Shown in pieces: positions 33,827-42,571 of a stretch of 64,000 nt of DNA. The stretch spans positions 1,178,001 through 1,242,000 of the forward strand of contig OZ253954.1 of assembly GCA_965267405.1 (NCBI GenBank), written 5' to 3'. The notes under the pieces were generated by a model. It had not been told where the DNA came from, searched no databases, and saw only the letters and a program-made list of their open reading frames with translations. The position numbers were made by a program, and so were the translations under genes. This stretch comes from JAPPOI01 sp028818055. GTDB taxonomy: Bacteria > Pseudomonadota > Alphaproteobacteria > Rhodobacterales > Rhodobacteraceae. The stretch's first letter is position 1, and each line of letters begins with the position of its first letter.

Positions 33827-34510
33827 ATGCTCATTGGCATATTGAAATGCGGTCACTTCGCGCGTCAGGAAGGGGTCCCTTACCGGGACTATGATGTGCT
33901 TTATGCGGACCTTCTAAAAGACCAAGGTCTGACGTTTCGGGGATGGGACGTCATAGACATGGAGTTTCCGGAAAGCGTTCACGACGCCGACGGGTGGCTG
34001 TTGTCGGGTTCACGCCACGGCGCTTATGACGACTTGCCATTTATTCCCCCTCTCGAAGAATTCGTTCGCGATGCATATGCCGCGAAGATCCCGATCGTAG
34101 GTATCTGCTTTGGGCATCAGATCATGGCAAAGGCGTTTGGTGGAACAGTCGTAAAGTTCGATGGTGGATGGGGCGTGGGAAATACCAAGTATAATTTCGA
34201 AGGTCGCGAGCTTGCACTGAACGCGTTTCATCAGGATCAGGTGATCGAGCCCCCGAAGAACGCTCAGACCATCGCTTCGACCGAGTTCTGCAAGCACGCG
34301 GCATTTGCCTACGATGGCTCTGCCATCTCCATCCAACCTCACCCTGAGTTTGGATTAACCGAGATGACCACACTTCTGGATGAACGAGCGCCCAAGATCA
34401 TGTCGCAGGAACTTATCGACGACGCGCGAACACGTCTCAATGCGCCGGACAACAACCAAGAGGTCGCCGACATGATCGGTGCGTTTTTCCGAGGTGAAAA
34501 TAATGTCTGA
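33827..34510 (+). CDS. Class I glutamine amidotransferase-like protein
   Basis: A 227-residue hydrolase of the class I amidotransferase fold. The nucleophile is the Cys in VGICFGHQIMAKAFGG, and the His-Glu pair is in QPHPEFG. As a stand-alone protein overlapping a PuuA-like gene by 8 nt, it probably removes the glutamyl group from gamma-glutamyl-aminobutyrate-type products. It would be a functional stand-in for PuuD, although its motif GICFGHQ is of the GuaA-like type. Members of this type are common beside polyamine genes in Rhodobacteraceae. Confidence 0.82.
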   Translation: MLIGILKCGHFARQEGVPYRDYDVLYADLLKDQGLTFRGWDVIDMEFPESVHDADGWLLSGSRHGAYDDLPFIPPLEEFVRDAYAAKIPIVGICFGHQIMAKAFGGTVVKFDGGWGVGNTKYNFEGRELALNAFHQDQVIEPPKNAQTIASTEFCKHAAFAYDGSAISIQPHPEFGLTEMTTLLDERAPKIMSQELIDDARTRLNAPDNNQEVADMIGAFFRGENNV

Positions 34511-35861
34511 TTGGCTGAAATCGATACCGAGTGCTGCTTCGGAATACCTAAGCGGGCACAAACTGGATGAGGTCGAATGCCTGATCCCGGACCTGTCGGG
34601 CATCGCGCGAGGCAAAGCCATGCCCGCGACGAAATTTGCGACGCAAGAACAGTTCTATCTGCCGAACTCAATCTTTTTCCAGACCATCACTGGCGGATGG
34701 GGCGAAGCAGCTGGAGACGAAGGTTTCACTGAACCTGACATGGTATTGAAGCCTGATTTCGAAACAGCAACAGCCGCCCCTTGGACGGCAGACTGGACCC
34801 TCCAGGTAATTCATGACGCGTTTACGAAGGCTGGCGAGCCCGTGGAATTTGCTCCCCGAAACGTCTTGAAAAGAGTTGTTGGGCTGTACGAATCCAAAGG
34901 GTGGAACCCCGTCGTCGCCCCGGAAATGGAGTTCTTTCTCGTTTCCCGCAACGTTGACCCCGCCCAAGCCATCAAACCTATGGTGGGTCGCTCGGGGCGC
35001 CCTGCCGCGGCGCGTCAGGCATATTCCGTTACAGCCGTGGACGAATTCGGCCCAGTAATCGATGACATTTACGATTTTGCCGAAGCGCAAGGTCTTGAGA
35101 TTGATGGAATTACGCAGGAAGGCGGCGCCGGGCAATTAGAGATCAACTTGCGCCACGGTGATCCCGTAAAACTTGCTGACGAGATTTTCTTTTTCAAACG
35201 CCTCATTCGCGAGGCTGCTTTGCGTCATGATTGCTTTGCGACATTCATGGCAAAACCGATTGAAGGCGAACCCGGATCGGCGATGCACATTCATCACTCT
35301 GTTGTATCGACGGAAACCGGAAAGAACATTTTCTCGGATGACGACGGCAACGAAACAGCCGAGTTCATGCACTTCATTGGTGGTCTCCAGCGATATATTC
35401 CTGCCGCAACACCGCTGTTTGCACCTTACGTGAATTCGTATCGCCGATATGTAAAAGACAATGCGGCGCCGATTAATCTGGAGTGGGCTCGCGACAATCG
35501 AACCACCGCAATCCGTGTTCCTATTTCGGGCCCGCAAGCACGCCGCGTTGAAAACCGGCTCCCTGGTATGGATTGCAATCCGTATCTTGGGATCGCCGCG
35601 TCACTGGCCTGTGGTTACCTGGGCATGGTCGAAAAGATCACACCAAAGAGCGAATTCAAGGGCGACGCCTATGATGTCGATGAAGCAATTCCACGCGGTA
35701 TCTACGCCGCATTGGATGAGTTTGCGGCAGCTGGGTCATTGCGCGATGTCTTGGGCGAGCGTTTCGCCAACGTATATGAGATCGTCAAACTCGCCGAGTA
35801 CGAAGAGTTCCTGCAAGTCATCAGCCCATGGGAACGTGAACATCTACTTTTGAACGTGTGA
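34503..35861 (+). CDS. Gamma-glutamylputrescine synthetase-like ligase (PuuA type)
   Basis: A 452-residue glutamine-synthetase-fold ligase. The start at ATG 34503 overlaps the amidotransferase stop, with GAGGTG upstream. PVVAPEMEFFLVS, EGGAGQLEINLRHGDP, EPGSAMHIHHSVV and ARDNRTTAIRVPI are the active-site blocks. It probably attaches glutamate to putrescine or another polyamine using ATP. The partner PuuB-like oxidase follows after 10 nt. No puuC-type dehydrogenase is in this operon. It is clearly different from the other ligase of this fold at 19789-21153. Confidence 0.88.
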   Translation: MSDWLKSIPSAASEYLSGHKLDEVECLIPDLSGIARGKAMPATKFATQEQFYLPNSIFFQTITGGWGEAAGDEGFTEPDMVLKPDFETATAAPWTADWTLQVIHDAFTKAGEPVEFAPRNVLKRVVGLYESKGWNPVVAPEMEFFLVSRNVDPAQAIKPMVGRSGRPAAARQAYSVTAVDEFGPVIDDIYDFAEAQGLEIDGITQEGGAGQLEINLRHGDPVKLADEIFFFKRLIREAALRHDCFATFMAKPIEGEPGSAMHIHHSVVSTETGKNIFSDDDGNETAEFMHFIGGLQRYIPAATPLFAPYVNSYRRYVKDNAAPINLEWARDNRTTAIRVPISGPQARRVENRLPGMDCNPYLGIAASLACGYLGMVEKITPKSEFKGDAYDVDEAIPRGIYAALDEFAAAGSLRDVLGERFANVYEIVKLAEYEEFLQVISPWEREHLLLNV

Positions 35862-35871
35862 AGGTGCACCC

Positions 35872-37164
35872 GTGAACCCGCTTTATCGCAACGACACTCC
35901 GGGCGCGTTTCCAAACAGTTGGTATGCGGCGACGGCTGATATCGGCCCTGAACGCCCTGCTCTGGACGGTGACATAGACTGCGATGTGGCGATTGTCGGG
36001 GCGGGATACACAGGCCTCTCAACAGCATTGCACGCCGCCGAGCACGGGCTGAATGTGGTTGTCATCGATGCTCATCGCGTTGGATTTGGAGCGTCTGGTC
36101 GTAACGGCGGGCAAGTTGGCACCGGTTGGAATAAAGATCAGCAGTGGCTGGAAAAGCGACTGGGCGCCGATGATGCTCGCAAGCTCTGGGACCTTACAGT
36201 CGAGGCCAAGGCGCTCACGCGCGAACTTTCTTCTCGGTTTGCACCAGAAGCCGCCTACAAGCCTGGTGTCCTTCACGGTGAATGGACGCGATCTGGCGCA
36301 GAGGAAGCAAAACATTACGGCGAATGGTTGAAGGAAAACTATGGCGTTGAGCACGAGTTTTTGGATCGTGAGGCCTGCCAGGCCGTTTGCAAAACAAAGT
36401 ACTACGAAGGCGGCCTTTTGGATTGGGACGCAGGCCACATTCACCCATTGCGCTACGTTCTTGGCATGGCGAGGGGCGCTGAAGCAGCCGGCGCGCGCAT
36501 TTTTGAACGTACCGAGGCCACATCAGTCGCGGATCGGACCGTCGTAACGCCAAACGGCACGATCACAGCAAAATACGTCGTTCTAGCTGGCAACGGGTAC
36601 TTGTCTGATCTGCATGACGAGGTGTCGCGTCGCGTGATGCCCATCAACTCATTCATCGCAGCGACAGAACCGCTGGGAGATCTCGCGAACGAGGTGCTGA
36701 CGAAAGACATTGCCGTGGCAGATGATCGGTTTGTCGTAAACTATTACCGTTTGTCCGAAGACAAGCGGCTGCTCTTTGGCGGGCGCGAGAGTTACACATT
36801 GGGATTTCCGACAGAAATATTGGGCGCACTTCAGAAACGAATGGAGAAGCTTTTCCCGCAGCTTAAAGGCGTTAACATTGACTATCATTGGGGCGGCACG
36901 CTTGGAATTACCATGACGCGTCTGCCTTTGGTCCGCCGGATCGGCAAAACCACAATTGCCGCTGGCGGCTTCTCGGGCCACGGCGTCGCGCTTACGGGTT
37001 TGACCGGGAAAGTCATTGCCGAGGCTATTGCCGGCGATGCCGGTCGTTTCGATCTTATGTCGAAGTTGCCAACAAGCCAGTTTCCGGGTGGAAAACACGC
37101 CCGAATGCCGCTTCTGACATTAGGAATGACCTGGTACGCGCTGCGTGATCGATTGGGAATATAA
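35872..37164 (+). CDS. FAD-dependent oxidoreductase, gamma-glutamylputrescine oxidase type (PuuB)
   Basis: A 430-residue DAO-family flavoenzyme. The FAD site is CDVAIVGAGYTGLSTALHAAE, followed by FGASGRNGGQVGTGWN, which is typical of PuuB/OrdL-like oxidases. The late motif TIAAGGFSGHGVALTG completes flavin binding. The start GTG 35872 has AAGGTG 5-6 nt upstream. It would oxidise the glutamylated polyamine to the aldehyde with release of ammonia and peroxide. It is last in the amidotransferase-PuuA-PuuB operon and convergent with the SDR gene (2-nt gap). Confidence 0.88.
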   Translation: MNPLYRNDTPGAFPNSWYAATADIGPERPALDGDIDCDVAIVGAGYTGLSTALHAAEHGLNVVVIDAHRVGFGASGRNGGQVGTGWNKDQQWLEKRLGADDARKLWDLTVEAKALTRELSSRFAPEAAYKPGVLHGEWTRSGAEEAKHYGEWLKENYGVEHEFLDREACQAVCKTKYYEGGLLDWDAGHIHPLRYVLGMARGAEAAGARIFERTEATSVADRTVVTPNGTITAKYVVLAGNGYLSDLHDEVSRRVMPINSFIAATEPLGDLANEVLTKDIAVADDRFVVNYYRLSEDKRLLFGGRESYTLGFPTEILGALQKRMEKLFPQLKGVNIDYHWGGTLGITMTRLPLVRRIGKTTIAAGGFSGHGVALTGLTGKVIAEAIAGDAGRFDLMSKLPTSQFPGGKHARMPLLTLGMTWYALRDRLGI

Positions 37165-37166
37165 GG

Positions 37167-37904
37167 CTACCCGCGACCCGCGATCCGGTAGTACAGCCAG
37201 TCTGGCAAAAACTGACTTAGCCTGAACATTGCGCCAAATCCCCGCGGAAAGTTCTTCGCAAAGGAATCGGCAGCCATGTGTTCGACAAACTCGCGAGCCG
37301 CTTGTTCCGGCTCCATGATGAAGGGCATGTTGAAGTCGTTCTTGTCCGTCAATCGTGTCTTGATGAAACCGGGGTTAATCAGCTGAACGTCGACACCCGT
37401 ATTTCGCAGGTCGGCATACATAGACTCGGCCAGATACATCAGGCCGGCCTTAGAGGCCCCGTATCCAATTGCTCCGGGCAACCCGCGGAAGCCAGACAAG
37501 GAACCCGTCAGAACGATGTGGCCAGAGTTCCGTGCCACCATTTTGGGAACGACATGTCCAAGGACGCGGGCTGCGCCGGTCAAATTGATGTCGAACATCG
37601 CGGTGACTTGGCTGGGGTTCCAATCGGCGGCCTTCATGGGCCAATAGACACCTGCCAAAAATACCACGCCGTCAACATCGCCGATTTGCTCCGCAGCCTG
37701 CGCGACACTTTCGTCATCAGCGATATCGACCGGCACAACGTCCGAAGAACCAGGGCATTCTTTGGCCAACGCCTCCAGTTCAGCAGCATTGCGCGCACTC
37801 AGGATCACGTGCACGCCCATCCGTGACAGCTCGAGCGCAACCGAACGCCCCAATCCGGCCGATGCTCCCACCAGCCAGTACCGCTTGCCGGCCAAATTTC
37901 TCAT
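37167..37904 (-). CDS. Short-chain dehydrogenase/reductase (RpoE-operon type)
   Basis: A 245-residue SDR. The cofactor motif is YWLVGASAGLGRSVALEL, with DIADDE for the adenine region, a Ser in VLTGSLSGFRG and the catalytic Tyr-Lys in IGYGASKAGLMYLAES. The NNAG position reads FLAG. It is the last gene of a five-gene minus-strand operon headed by the FAD oxidoreductase and overlaps DUF3833 by 4 nt. In Rhodobacter sphaeroides a comparable SDR gene belongs to the RpoE singlet-oxygen regulon. Its substrate is not known. Confidence 0.88.
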   Translation of the reverse strand: MRNLAGKRYWLVGASAGLGRSVALELSRMGVHVILSARNAAELEALAKECPGSSDVVPVDIADDESVAQAAEQIGDVDGVVFLAGVYWPMKAADWNPSQVTAMFDINLTGAARVLGHVVPKMVARNSGHIVLTGSLSGFRGLPGAIGYGASKAGLMYLAESMYADLRNTGVDVQLINPGFIKTRLTDKNDFNMPFIMEPEQAAREFVEHMAADSFAKNFPRGFGAMFRLSQFLPDWLYYRIAGRG

Positions 37905-38488
37905 GCAGCGTCCTGGCGGCTTTCTTCGTCCATGGACTTTGGCCGCATAGTCGCAACAAGCTCAGCAACCTTGATGCCAAACTTGCGGAACTGACTGCGA
38001 TTCATGATCGTCCCGTTCTCAAGAAGATACATCCAGTCCACGACATCCAGCACATGTCCCCCTGCACTCTCCGGCAACTTGATCCGATAGTTCAATGAGA
38101 CACCAGAGCCCGCCTGTTGCCCGGAACCAGCTCCTACCAGGTCTTCTGCTTCGGCAACGATTTTGCCGGACGGGTCGAGAGTAAGGCGCCATTCACGATC
38201 TTGGGTCGCGCCACTGTCGTAGCGGAAACTTTCGGTCATGCGACCAGAGTTTCCGTCCCATTCAGCATTAAAGTCAGCGACAAAACGCGACGTGACCCGA
38301 CCTGTCGGTCCAAAGATGACGCCTTCACAGGCAATCGGCCCGTTCAAATGCTTCTTCAGATCAAACTCGGGCTGGTTGGTCGTGTAGTCTTGGGGAGCCT
38401 GCCCCGAAAAGCCGAGCATCTTAGTGCGAGCCCAGGCAATTCCAACGAAGATCAGGAAACCCCCAATAAACCCAAATAGGATATCCAT
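37901..38488 (-). CDS. DUF3833 family protein
   Basis: A 195-residue protein with one N-terminal membrane helix (ILFGFIGGFLIFVGIAWA) and a beta-rich remainder. That part contains HLNGPIACEGVIFGPTGRVT and FNAEWDGNSGRMTESFRYDSG. The family has no known activity but is repeatedly found in this operon type next to DUF1365 and the SDR. It lies 3 nt downstream of the MFS gene and overlaps the SDR gene. A role in lipid handling is only inferred. Confidence 0.85.
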   Translation of the reverse strand: MDILFGFIGGFLIFVGIAWARTKMLGFSGQAPQDYTTNQPEFDLKKHLNGPIACEGVIFGPTGRVTSRFVADFNAEWDGNSGRMTESFRYDSGATQDREWRLTLDPSGKIVAEAEDLVGAGSGQQAGSGVSLNYRIKLPESAGGHVLDVVDWMYLLENGTIMNRSQFRKFGIKVAELVATMRPKSMDEESRQDAA

Positions 38489-38491
38489 TTT

Positions 38492-39751
38492 TCAAGCCTC
38501 TTTCAGAGCCGAGTTGCCAGACACATCGTCGATTGGCGTGAATACCAGAAGCGCAACGGCAACCAGTTTCAGCGCGCATGGCAGAACGGCGTAAAGCAGT
38601 GTGAGTGTTAGCAGCGCTCCCTCAGGGACCGCTGGAGTTCCGGACTGAAAGCCCGACGCCTCGAGCAACGGCAAAAGTGCAACCGCTGCGAAGGCTAAAG
38701 TGAATTTCGACACAAACGACCAAAGACCGAAGCCCTCTGCCGCTTGTGGCGCGATAGTTTCAAGTCGTCTTGCAAAGATGGCGGGCAACAGCGTCATATC
38801 CGCGCCTAGTGCGGCGCCTGATGCAACACAAATCAAGGCGAATGGGACCAAATCGCCATATCCCAATGTCGCCGCGCCCCCAAACGACAGGATCGCGAGA
38901 AGCATGCCGCCGATAAGAGCGACTTTCGCGCCAACCCTTGTCGCTATCCGCCCCCATGCAGGCGCCGAGGCCGCTGCCGAAAGGAAAAACAACAAAAGGA
39001 ATGGACCTTCCCAGCCGCGAGCCCCTAGCTGGCTTTCGACAAAGAACAAAAACAGCGTCGATGTAACTGCGACTGGTGCCGCGTTTACCAGCGCGATCAA
39101 AAGAAGTCGGCTTGCCAGAGGGTCAGACAAGATCGTTCTCATCTGAGGAGCCCGGCTCGCTTTGGCATCAGACCATTCCTGGCGCATCGACAGAAACGCA
39201 AGTGCAACCAACAACGCGAATAGAAGAGCAAATAGCGAAAATGGATTGGCGGACACCGCGCCAAGAGCAATCGGTGCGACCGCAGCCAGCGAAACCCCAA
39301 TCAACGCACCCGTCTCACGCCATGTTGCAAGCCTGATGTGCCCACTTTCACCAAGCGAATCTGCCTTAGCCACGCCTTGGGCGTAGAAAGTGATCGTAAG
39401 GAAGCTGAACGCTGAGAAGAGCGTCGCCAAAGCAAGCGCGAACCAAGCAAGAGGCGGGAGCAACGGTGGCACGGCGAAAAGGCAGACCATGGCTATCGCC
39501 ATCACCACTGAAGCTGTCAGAACCGCCTGTCGCCGAAATGGTGCAAGTCGTTGGCTCAGCCATCCCAAGACCGGGTCTTGGACGAAATCCAAAAGCCGCA
39601 ATCCAAAGAGAACTGCCCCCAGTGCGCCCAATCCTACGGCGTATTGGTCCACAAAAAACTTTGGCGCGTGGATATAGATCGGCAAACCGGCGCAGGCCAA
39701 AGTAGCCGCAAACAATGAGTATGACGGAAGGCCGTGGCGAGCAGAGGTCAT
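38492..39751 (-). CDS. MFS/GPH-type transporter
   Basis: A 419-residue, twelve-helix carrier from ATG 39751, chosen because it overlaps the DUF1365 stop by 4 nt. The longer frame would run into that gene. Family marks are FGLRLLDFVQDPVLGWLSQR in the first loop (sodium/sugar GPH symporter pattern) and a second-half repeat near GRIATRVGAKVALIGG. In the matching R. sphaeroides operon a sugar/cation symporter-like gene holds the same place. The cargo is unknown; a lipid precursor or flippase-like role is possible. Confidence 0.85.
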   Translation of the reverse strand: MTSARHGLPSYSLFAATLACAGLPIYIHAPKFFVDQYAVGLGALGAVLFGLRLLDFVQDPVLGWLSQRLAPFRRQAVLTASVVMAIAMVCLFAVPPLLPPLAWFALALATLFSAFSFLTITFYAQGVAKADSLGESGHIRLATWRETGALIGVSLAAVAPIALGAVSANPFSLFALLFALLVALAFLSMRQEWSDAKASRAPQMRTILSDPLASRLLLIALVNAAPVAVTSTLFLFFVESQLGARGWEGPFLLLFFLSAAASAPAWGRIATRVGAKVALIGGMLLAILSFGGAATLGYGDLVPFALICVASGAALGADMTLLPAIFARRLETIAPQAAEGFGLWSFVSKFTLAFAAVALLPLLEASGFQSGTPAVPEGALLTLTLLYAVLPCALKLVAVALLVFTPIDDVSGNSALKEA

Positions 39752-40509
39752 CTCGAAACCTCCTCGGCTGGCGGCTTCGGTCGGACTCCGAAGTGAGCAC
39801 CCTTCCACCACAGCTTCAACGCCTGCCAGTGGATCAATCCAAGTACACGCCGTGATCCGAACGGCCGACGCACCAAAGCGCCCATAATGGATGTAGTCGT
39901 CATCGGTTTACGAGGGCCAACCAGAGTAGCCAGCAGGCCTTCGTTGCCCGACGAATAGTCGATCCAAATTCCAATTTTGTCGTCACGGATGTCAAACCGG
40001 AACGAATAGCCACCCTCAACTGGCTGGAATGGCGATACGTAGAAAATCTTCTGCGCAGTCAGCATGTCTGTTCGGCGAATTGGCCCCCAATCGTCATGAC
40101 GGCACAAATACGAGTGCCGGTCACCGTACGTATTGGTGACCTCAGGAATAACTGTCCGCAGGACATTTTCTTCGTCGTAGATCAGCCAGAAACTCACCGG
40201 ATTGAAAACATGTCCGAATACCCTTGGCTGCGCCAAAAGCTCGATCCGTGTTGCCTCATAAGGCGCCTGATGCGACGCAAGGACTTCCCGCACCCAAATG
40301 GCGCCAGTGCCCTCGCCGGGCGCACCGCCGTGGTCCGAATCGTGCAGGGCTACTGCCCCGGGAACGTTACGCTTGAACGGCCACGCACCACGTGTCTTTG
40401 CCTCGGCATCGAGGAGAACATAATCCACAGAGTATTTGAACGCGTTTTCTAACGCACCCTTTCGACCGTGGAAGGTCTGTCCTTTGATATGCTCAACCCG
40501 GGACGACAT
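39748..40509 (-). CDS. DUF1365 family protein
   Basis: A 253-residue cytosolic protein. Conserved blocks are VEHIKGQTFHGRKGALENAF, YVLLDAEAKTRG, ARIELLAQPRVFGHVFNPVSFW-type text (here RIELLAQPRVFGHVFNPVSF) and KIFYVSPFQPVEGGYSFRF. ATG 40509 overlaps the stop of the oxidoreductase gene (TGATG); GTG 40512 is possible. DUF1365 proteins typically sit between an FAD-dependent amine-oxidase-like protein and a cyclopropane-fatty-acid-synthase-like methyltransferase. That methyltransferase is not seen here. No activity is proven. Confidence 0.88.
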   Translation of the reverse strand: MSSRVEHIKGQTFHGRKGALENAFKYSVDYVLLDAEAKTRGAWPFKRNVPGAVALHDSDHGGAPGEGTGAIWVREVLASHQAPYEATRIELLAQPRVFGHVFNPVSFWLIYDEENVLRTVIPEVTNTYGDRHSYLCRHDDWGPIRRTDMLTAQKIFYVSPFQPVEGGYSFRFDIRDDKIGIWIDYSSGNEGLLATLVGPRKPMTTTSIMGALVRRPFGSRRVLGLIHWQALKLWWKGAHFGVRPKPPAEEVSR

Positions 40510-41804
40510 CACTCGGCGGCGACTCCCATGGCTTGGATTGCTTCGATACCCATGACGACATCGATCGCACTGGCCAAACCGTCTTCATGGAACCCGTTCT
40601 TCATCCACGCTCCGCAGAACCAAGTGTTGTTCTGACCATTGATTGCGCGAATTGTCTCTTGGGCGGCGATGGCCGCCCGGTCATAAACGGGATGATGGAA
40701 CGTCTTCTCGTCGTAAATCAACTCCTCGCGGATCGGAGCGTTACGGTTCAATGTCACGAAAATCGGGTCATCGTGCGGAATGGGCTGAAGTGAATTCATC
40801 CAGTAGCTGAGATCAATCGGTGCATCCGGTGATTTATCTGTTTCGACATAGCACCAAGATGACCAAACTTTCCGATTGCGCGGCATCACCGATGGATCAC
40901 TGTGCAATACAGCCCGGTTCGGCTGGTACCGGACGGCCGAAAGAGCCGTTCGCTCGACTCCAGTTGCGTCTGAAAGCAGTTTGAGCGTGACATCGGAATG
41001 GGTGGCAAACACAACGCCGTCGAAGTGTTCCCATTCGCCATTGGACGCCCTCACCTCAACTCCAAACGGCGTACGACGTACGCCTTTGATCTCAGCACCT
41101 AAGCGAATGTCGACGCCACGGTCGTGCATCGCACTGCCAAGTCTCTTTACGTACTCAACCGAACCACCGCGAACGGTGTACCACTGGGGGTCCTCGAGGT
41201 ACTCAAGCAGACCGTGGTTCTTGAAAAACTCGATCATGCTATGTGCCGGGAAGTCGAGAATTTTTGTTTTGGGTGTTGACCAAATGGCACCTGAAAAAGG
41301 CGTTAAATAGTAATCCCGAAACCATGACCCGAGCTTCAGTTCAGCAATCAACTCGCCAATTGTCATGTCGGGAGTAATCGTTTCATCGGCACGTTTGTTG
41401 AAGCGAAGAATGTCACGGATCATCCGCAGAAACTGAGGACGTACGAAGTTTCTGCGCTGCGTAAATATCGTGTTGATGTCGGCCAGCCCGTACTCCAGGC
41501 CGCCAGCGCGTGCAGAGACGCCAAAGCTCATGCTCGAAGGTGCGGTTGGAACACCCAAGTGGTCAAACAGCGACCTCAGGTTGGGGTAATTCTTGTGATT
41601 GAACACGATGAAACCGGTATCAACGGGCTGGTCACCGCGTTTACCGGCGATCACTGTGCGCGCATGACCACCAAGTCGAGCTTCTGCCTCGAACATCACG
41701 ACACTATTGGACTGGGCGAGGAAGTACGCCGCCCCCATGCCAGATATACCGCCTCCAATTACAGCTATCCGCTGCGCGGCGGTCGCCCGTTCTTCGAATG
41801 GCAT
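40509..41804 (-). CDS. NAD(P)/FAD-dependent oxidoreductase, amine-oxidase type
   Basis: A 431-residue flavoprotein. The FAD site is RIAVIGGGISGMGAAYFLAQ, then LGGHARTV, VDTGFIVFNHKNYPNL and late WFCGAWMKNGFHEDGL. It belongs to the group usually paired with DUF1365 in lipid-modification operons. A good ribosome site (CAGGAGA) precedes ATG 41804. It is the first gene of the five-gene minus-strand operon and lies divergent from rpoE, with an RpoE-like promoter ending about 22 nt upstream. Singlet-oxygen induction is therefore likely. Confidence 0.88.
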   Translation of the reverse strand: MPFEERATAAQRIAVIGGGISGMGAAYFLAQSNSVVMFEAEARLGGHARTVIAGKRGDQPVDTGFIVFNHKNYPNLRSLFDHLGVPTAPSSMSFGVSARAGGLEYGLADINTIFTQRRNFVRPQFLRMIRDILRFNKRADETITPDMTIGELIAELKLGSWFRDYYLTPFSGAIWSTPKTKILDFPAHSMIEFFKNHGLLEYLEDPQWYTVRGGSVEYVKRLGSAMHDRGVDIRLGAEIKGVRRTPFGVEVRASNGEWEHFDGVVFATHSDVTLKLLSDATGVERTALSAVRYQPNRAVLHSDPSVMPRNRKVWSSWCYVETDKSPDAPIDLSYWMNSLQPIPHDDPIFVTLNRNAPIREELIYDEKTFHHPVYDRAAIAAQETIRAINGQNNTWFCGAWMKNGFHEDGLASAIDVVMGIEAIQAMGVAAE

Positions 41805-41832
41805 GAAGTTCTCCTGAGTAGTCGTATGCTTA

Positions 41833-41862
41833 TCATTACGCTAGAACCGCCCAGATAGATTA
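41833..41862 (-). promoter_or_regulatory. RpoE (ECF11)-type promoter for the oxidoreductase operon
   Basis: On the minus strand TAATCT (-35, 41857-41862) and TAATGA (-10, 41833-41838) are 18 nt apart. This resembles the TGATCC-N18-TAA pattern reported for Rhodobacter RpoE. The predicted start near 41826 leaves a 22-nt leader containing AGGAGA. The mirror-image promoter for rpoE has the same spacing. Confidence 0.55.
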
Positions 41863-41885
41863 AACTTCTGACGACAAAAAAATTT

Positions 41886-41915
41886 TAATCCAAACCACAC
41901 CGGCACGCGTAACAC
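41886..41915 (+). promoter_or_regulatory. RpoE (ECF11)-type autoregulatory promoter for rpoE-chrR
   Basis: TAATCC (-35, 41886-41891) and TAACAC (-10, 41910-41915) are separated by 18 nt, close to the RpoE consensus. Transcription would begin near 41922, which bears on the choice of the rpoE start codon. Confidence 0.55.
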
Positions 41916-42023
41916 CTACAAATGTTGCAAAGTGTCAGGGAACAGGGTGGAAAAGCTGACCCGCCGTCGTATGGTGAGGTCAATCATGAACATCGGGCTC
42001 AAAACGGATCTCGGGTAAGACGA

Positions 42024-42566
42024 TTGACCAATTCCGCAAACGACGACTGGGCAGCGCTCGTAAAACGCGTTCATCTTGAAAAAGACAGGACTGCGTTTGC
42101 GGCGATCTTTGAGCACTTTGCACCACGAGTGAAGGCGTTTCTGATCCGTTCAGGATCAGGCCCCAGTGTCGCAGAAGAATGCACCCAAGAGGTGATGGCG
42201 ACGCTTTGGCAAAAAGCGCATCTGTTTGATCCAAGTCGCGCAAGCGTTTCTACTTGGATTTATACAATCGCTCGAAACAAGAAAATTGACGTTCTGCGGC
42301 GCCAAAGACGTCCGGAACCTGAAGACCTACCGTGGGGCCCAGAACAAGAACCGGACCTCGCAGATGTTGTAACGCTGCAACAAGAAAGCGACAGATTGGC
42401 CAAAGCTTTGGCTGATTTGCCAGAGAAGCAACGAATTTTGATCGAGAAGGCCTACTTCGGCGAACTAAGTCATAGCGAAATTGCCGAAGAAACGGGGTTA
42501 CCCCTGGGCACGATCAAATCGAGAATTAGATTGGCGTTGGAAAGACTACGCCACGCGATGAAGTGA
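42024..42566 (+). CDS. rpoE: RNA polymerase sigma factor RpoE (ECF11, singlet-oxygen response)
   Basis: About 180 residues from TTG 42024. An in-frame ATG at 41922 would give 214 but falls on the predicted transcription start. Region 2 has AFAAIFEHFAPRVKAFLIRS, CTQEVMATLWQKA and STWIYTIARNKKIDVLRRQR. Region 4 has ALADLPEKQRILIEKAYFGE and IAEETGLPLGTIKSRIRLAL. The sequence lines up with Rhodobacter RpoE, whose product directs the response to singlet oxygen. GGTAAGA lies upstream of 42024. The chrR start is inside or just after its stop, so the two are translationally coupled. Confidence 0.88.
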   Translation: MTNSANDDWAALVKRVHLEKDRTAFAAIFEHFAPRVKAFLIRSGSGPSVAEECTQEVMATLWQKAHLFDPSRASVSTWIYTIARNKKIDVLRRQRRPEPEDLPWGPEQEPDLADVVTLQQESDRLAKALADLPEKQRILIEKAYFGELSHSEIAEETGLPLGTIKSRIRLALERLRHAMK

Positions 42567-42571
42567 ATGAC

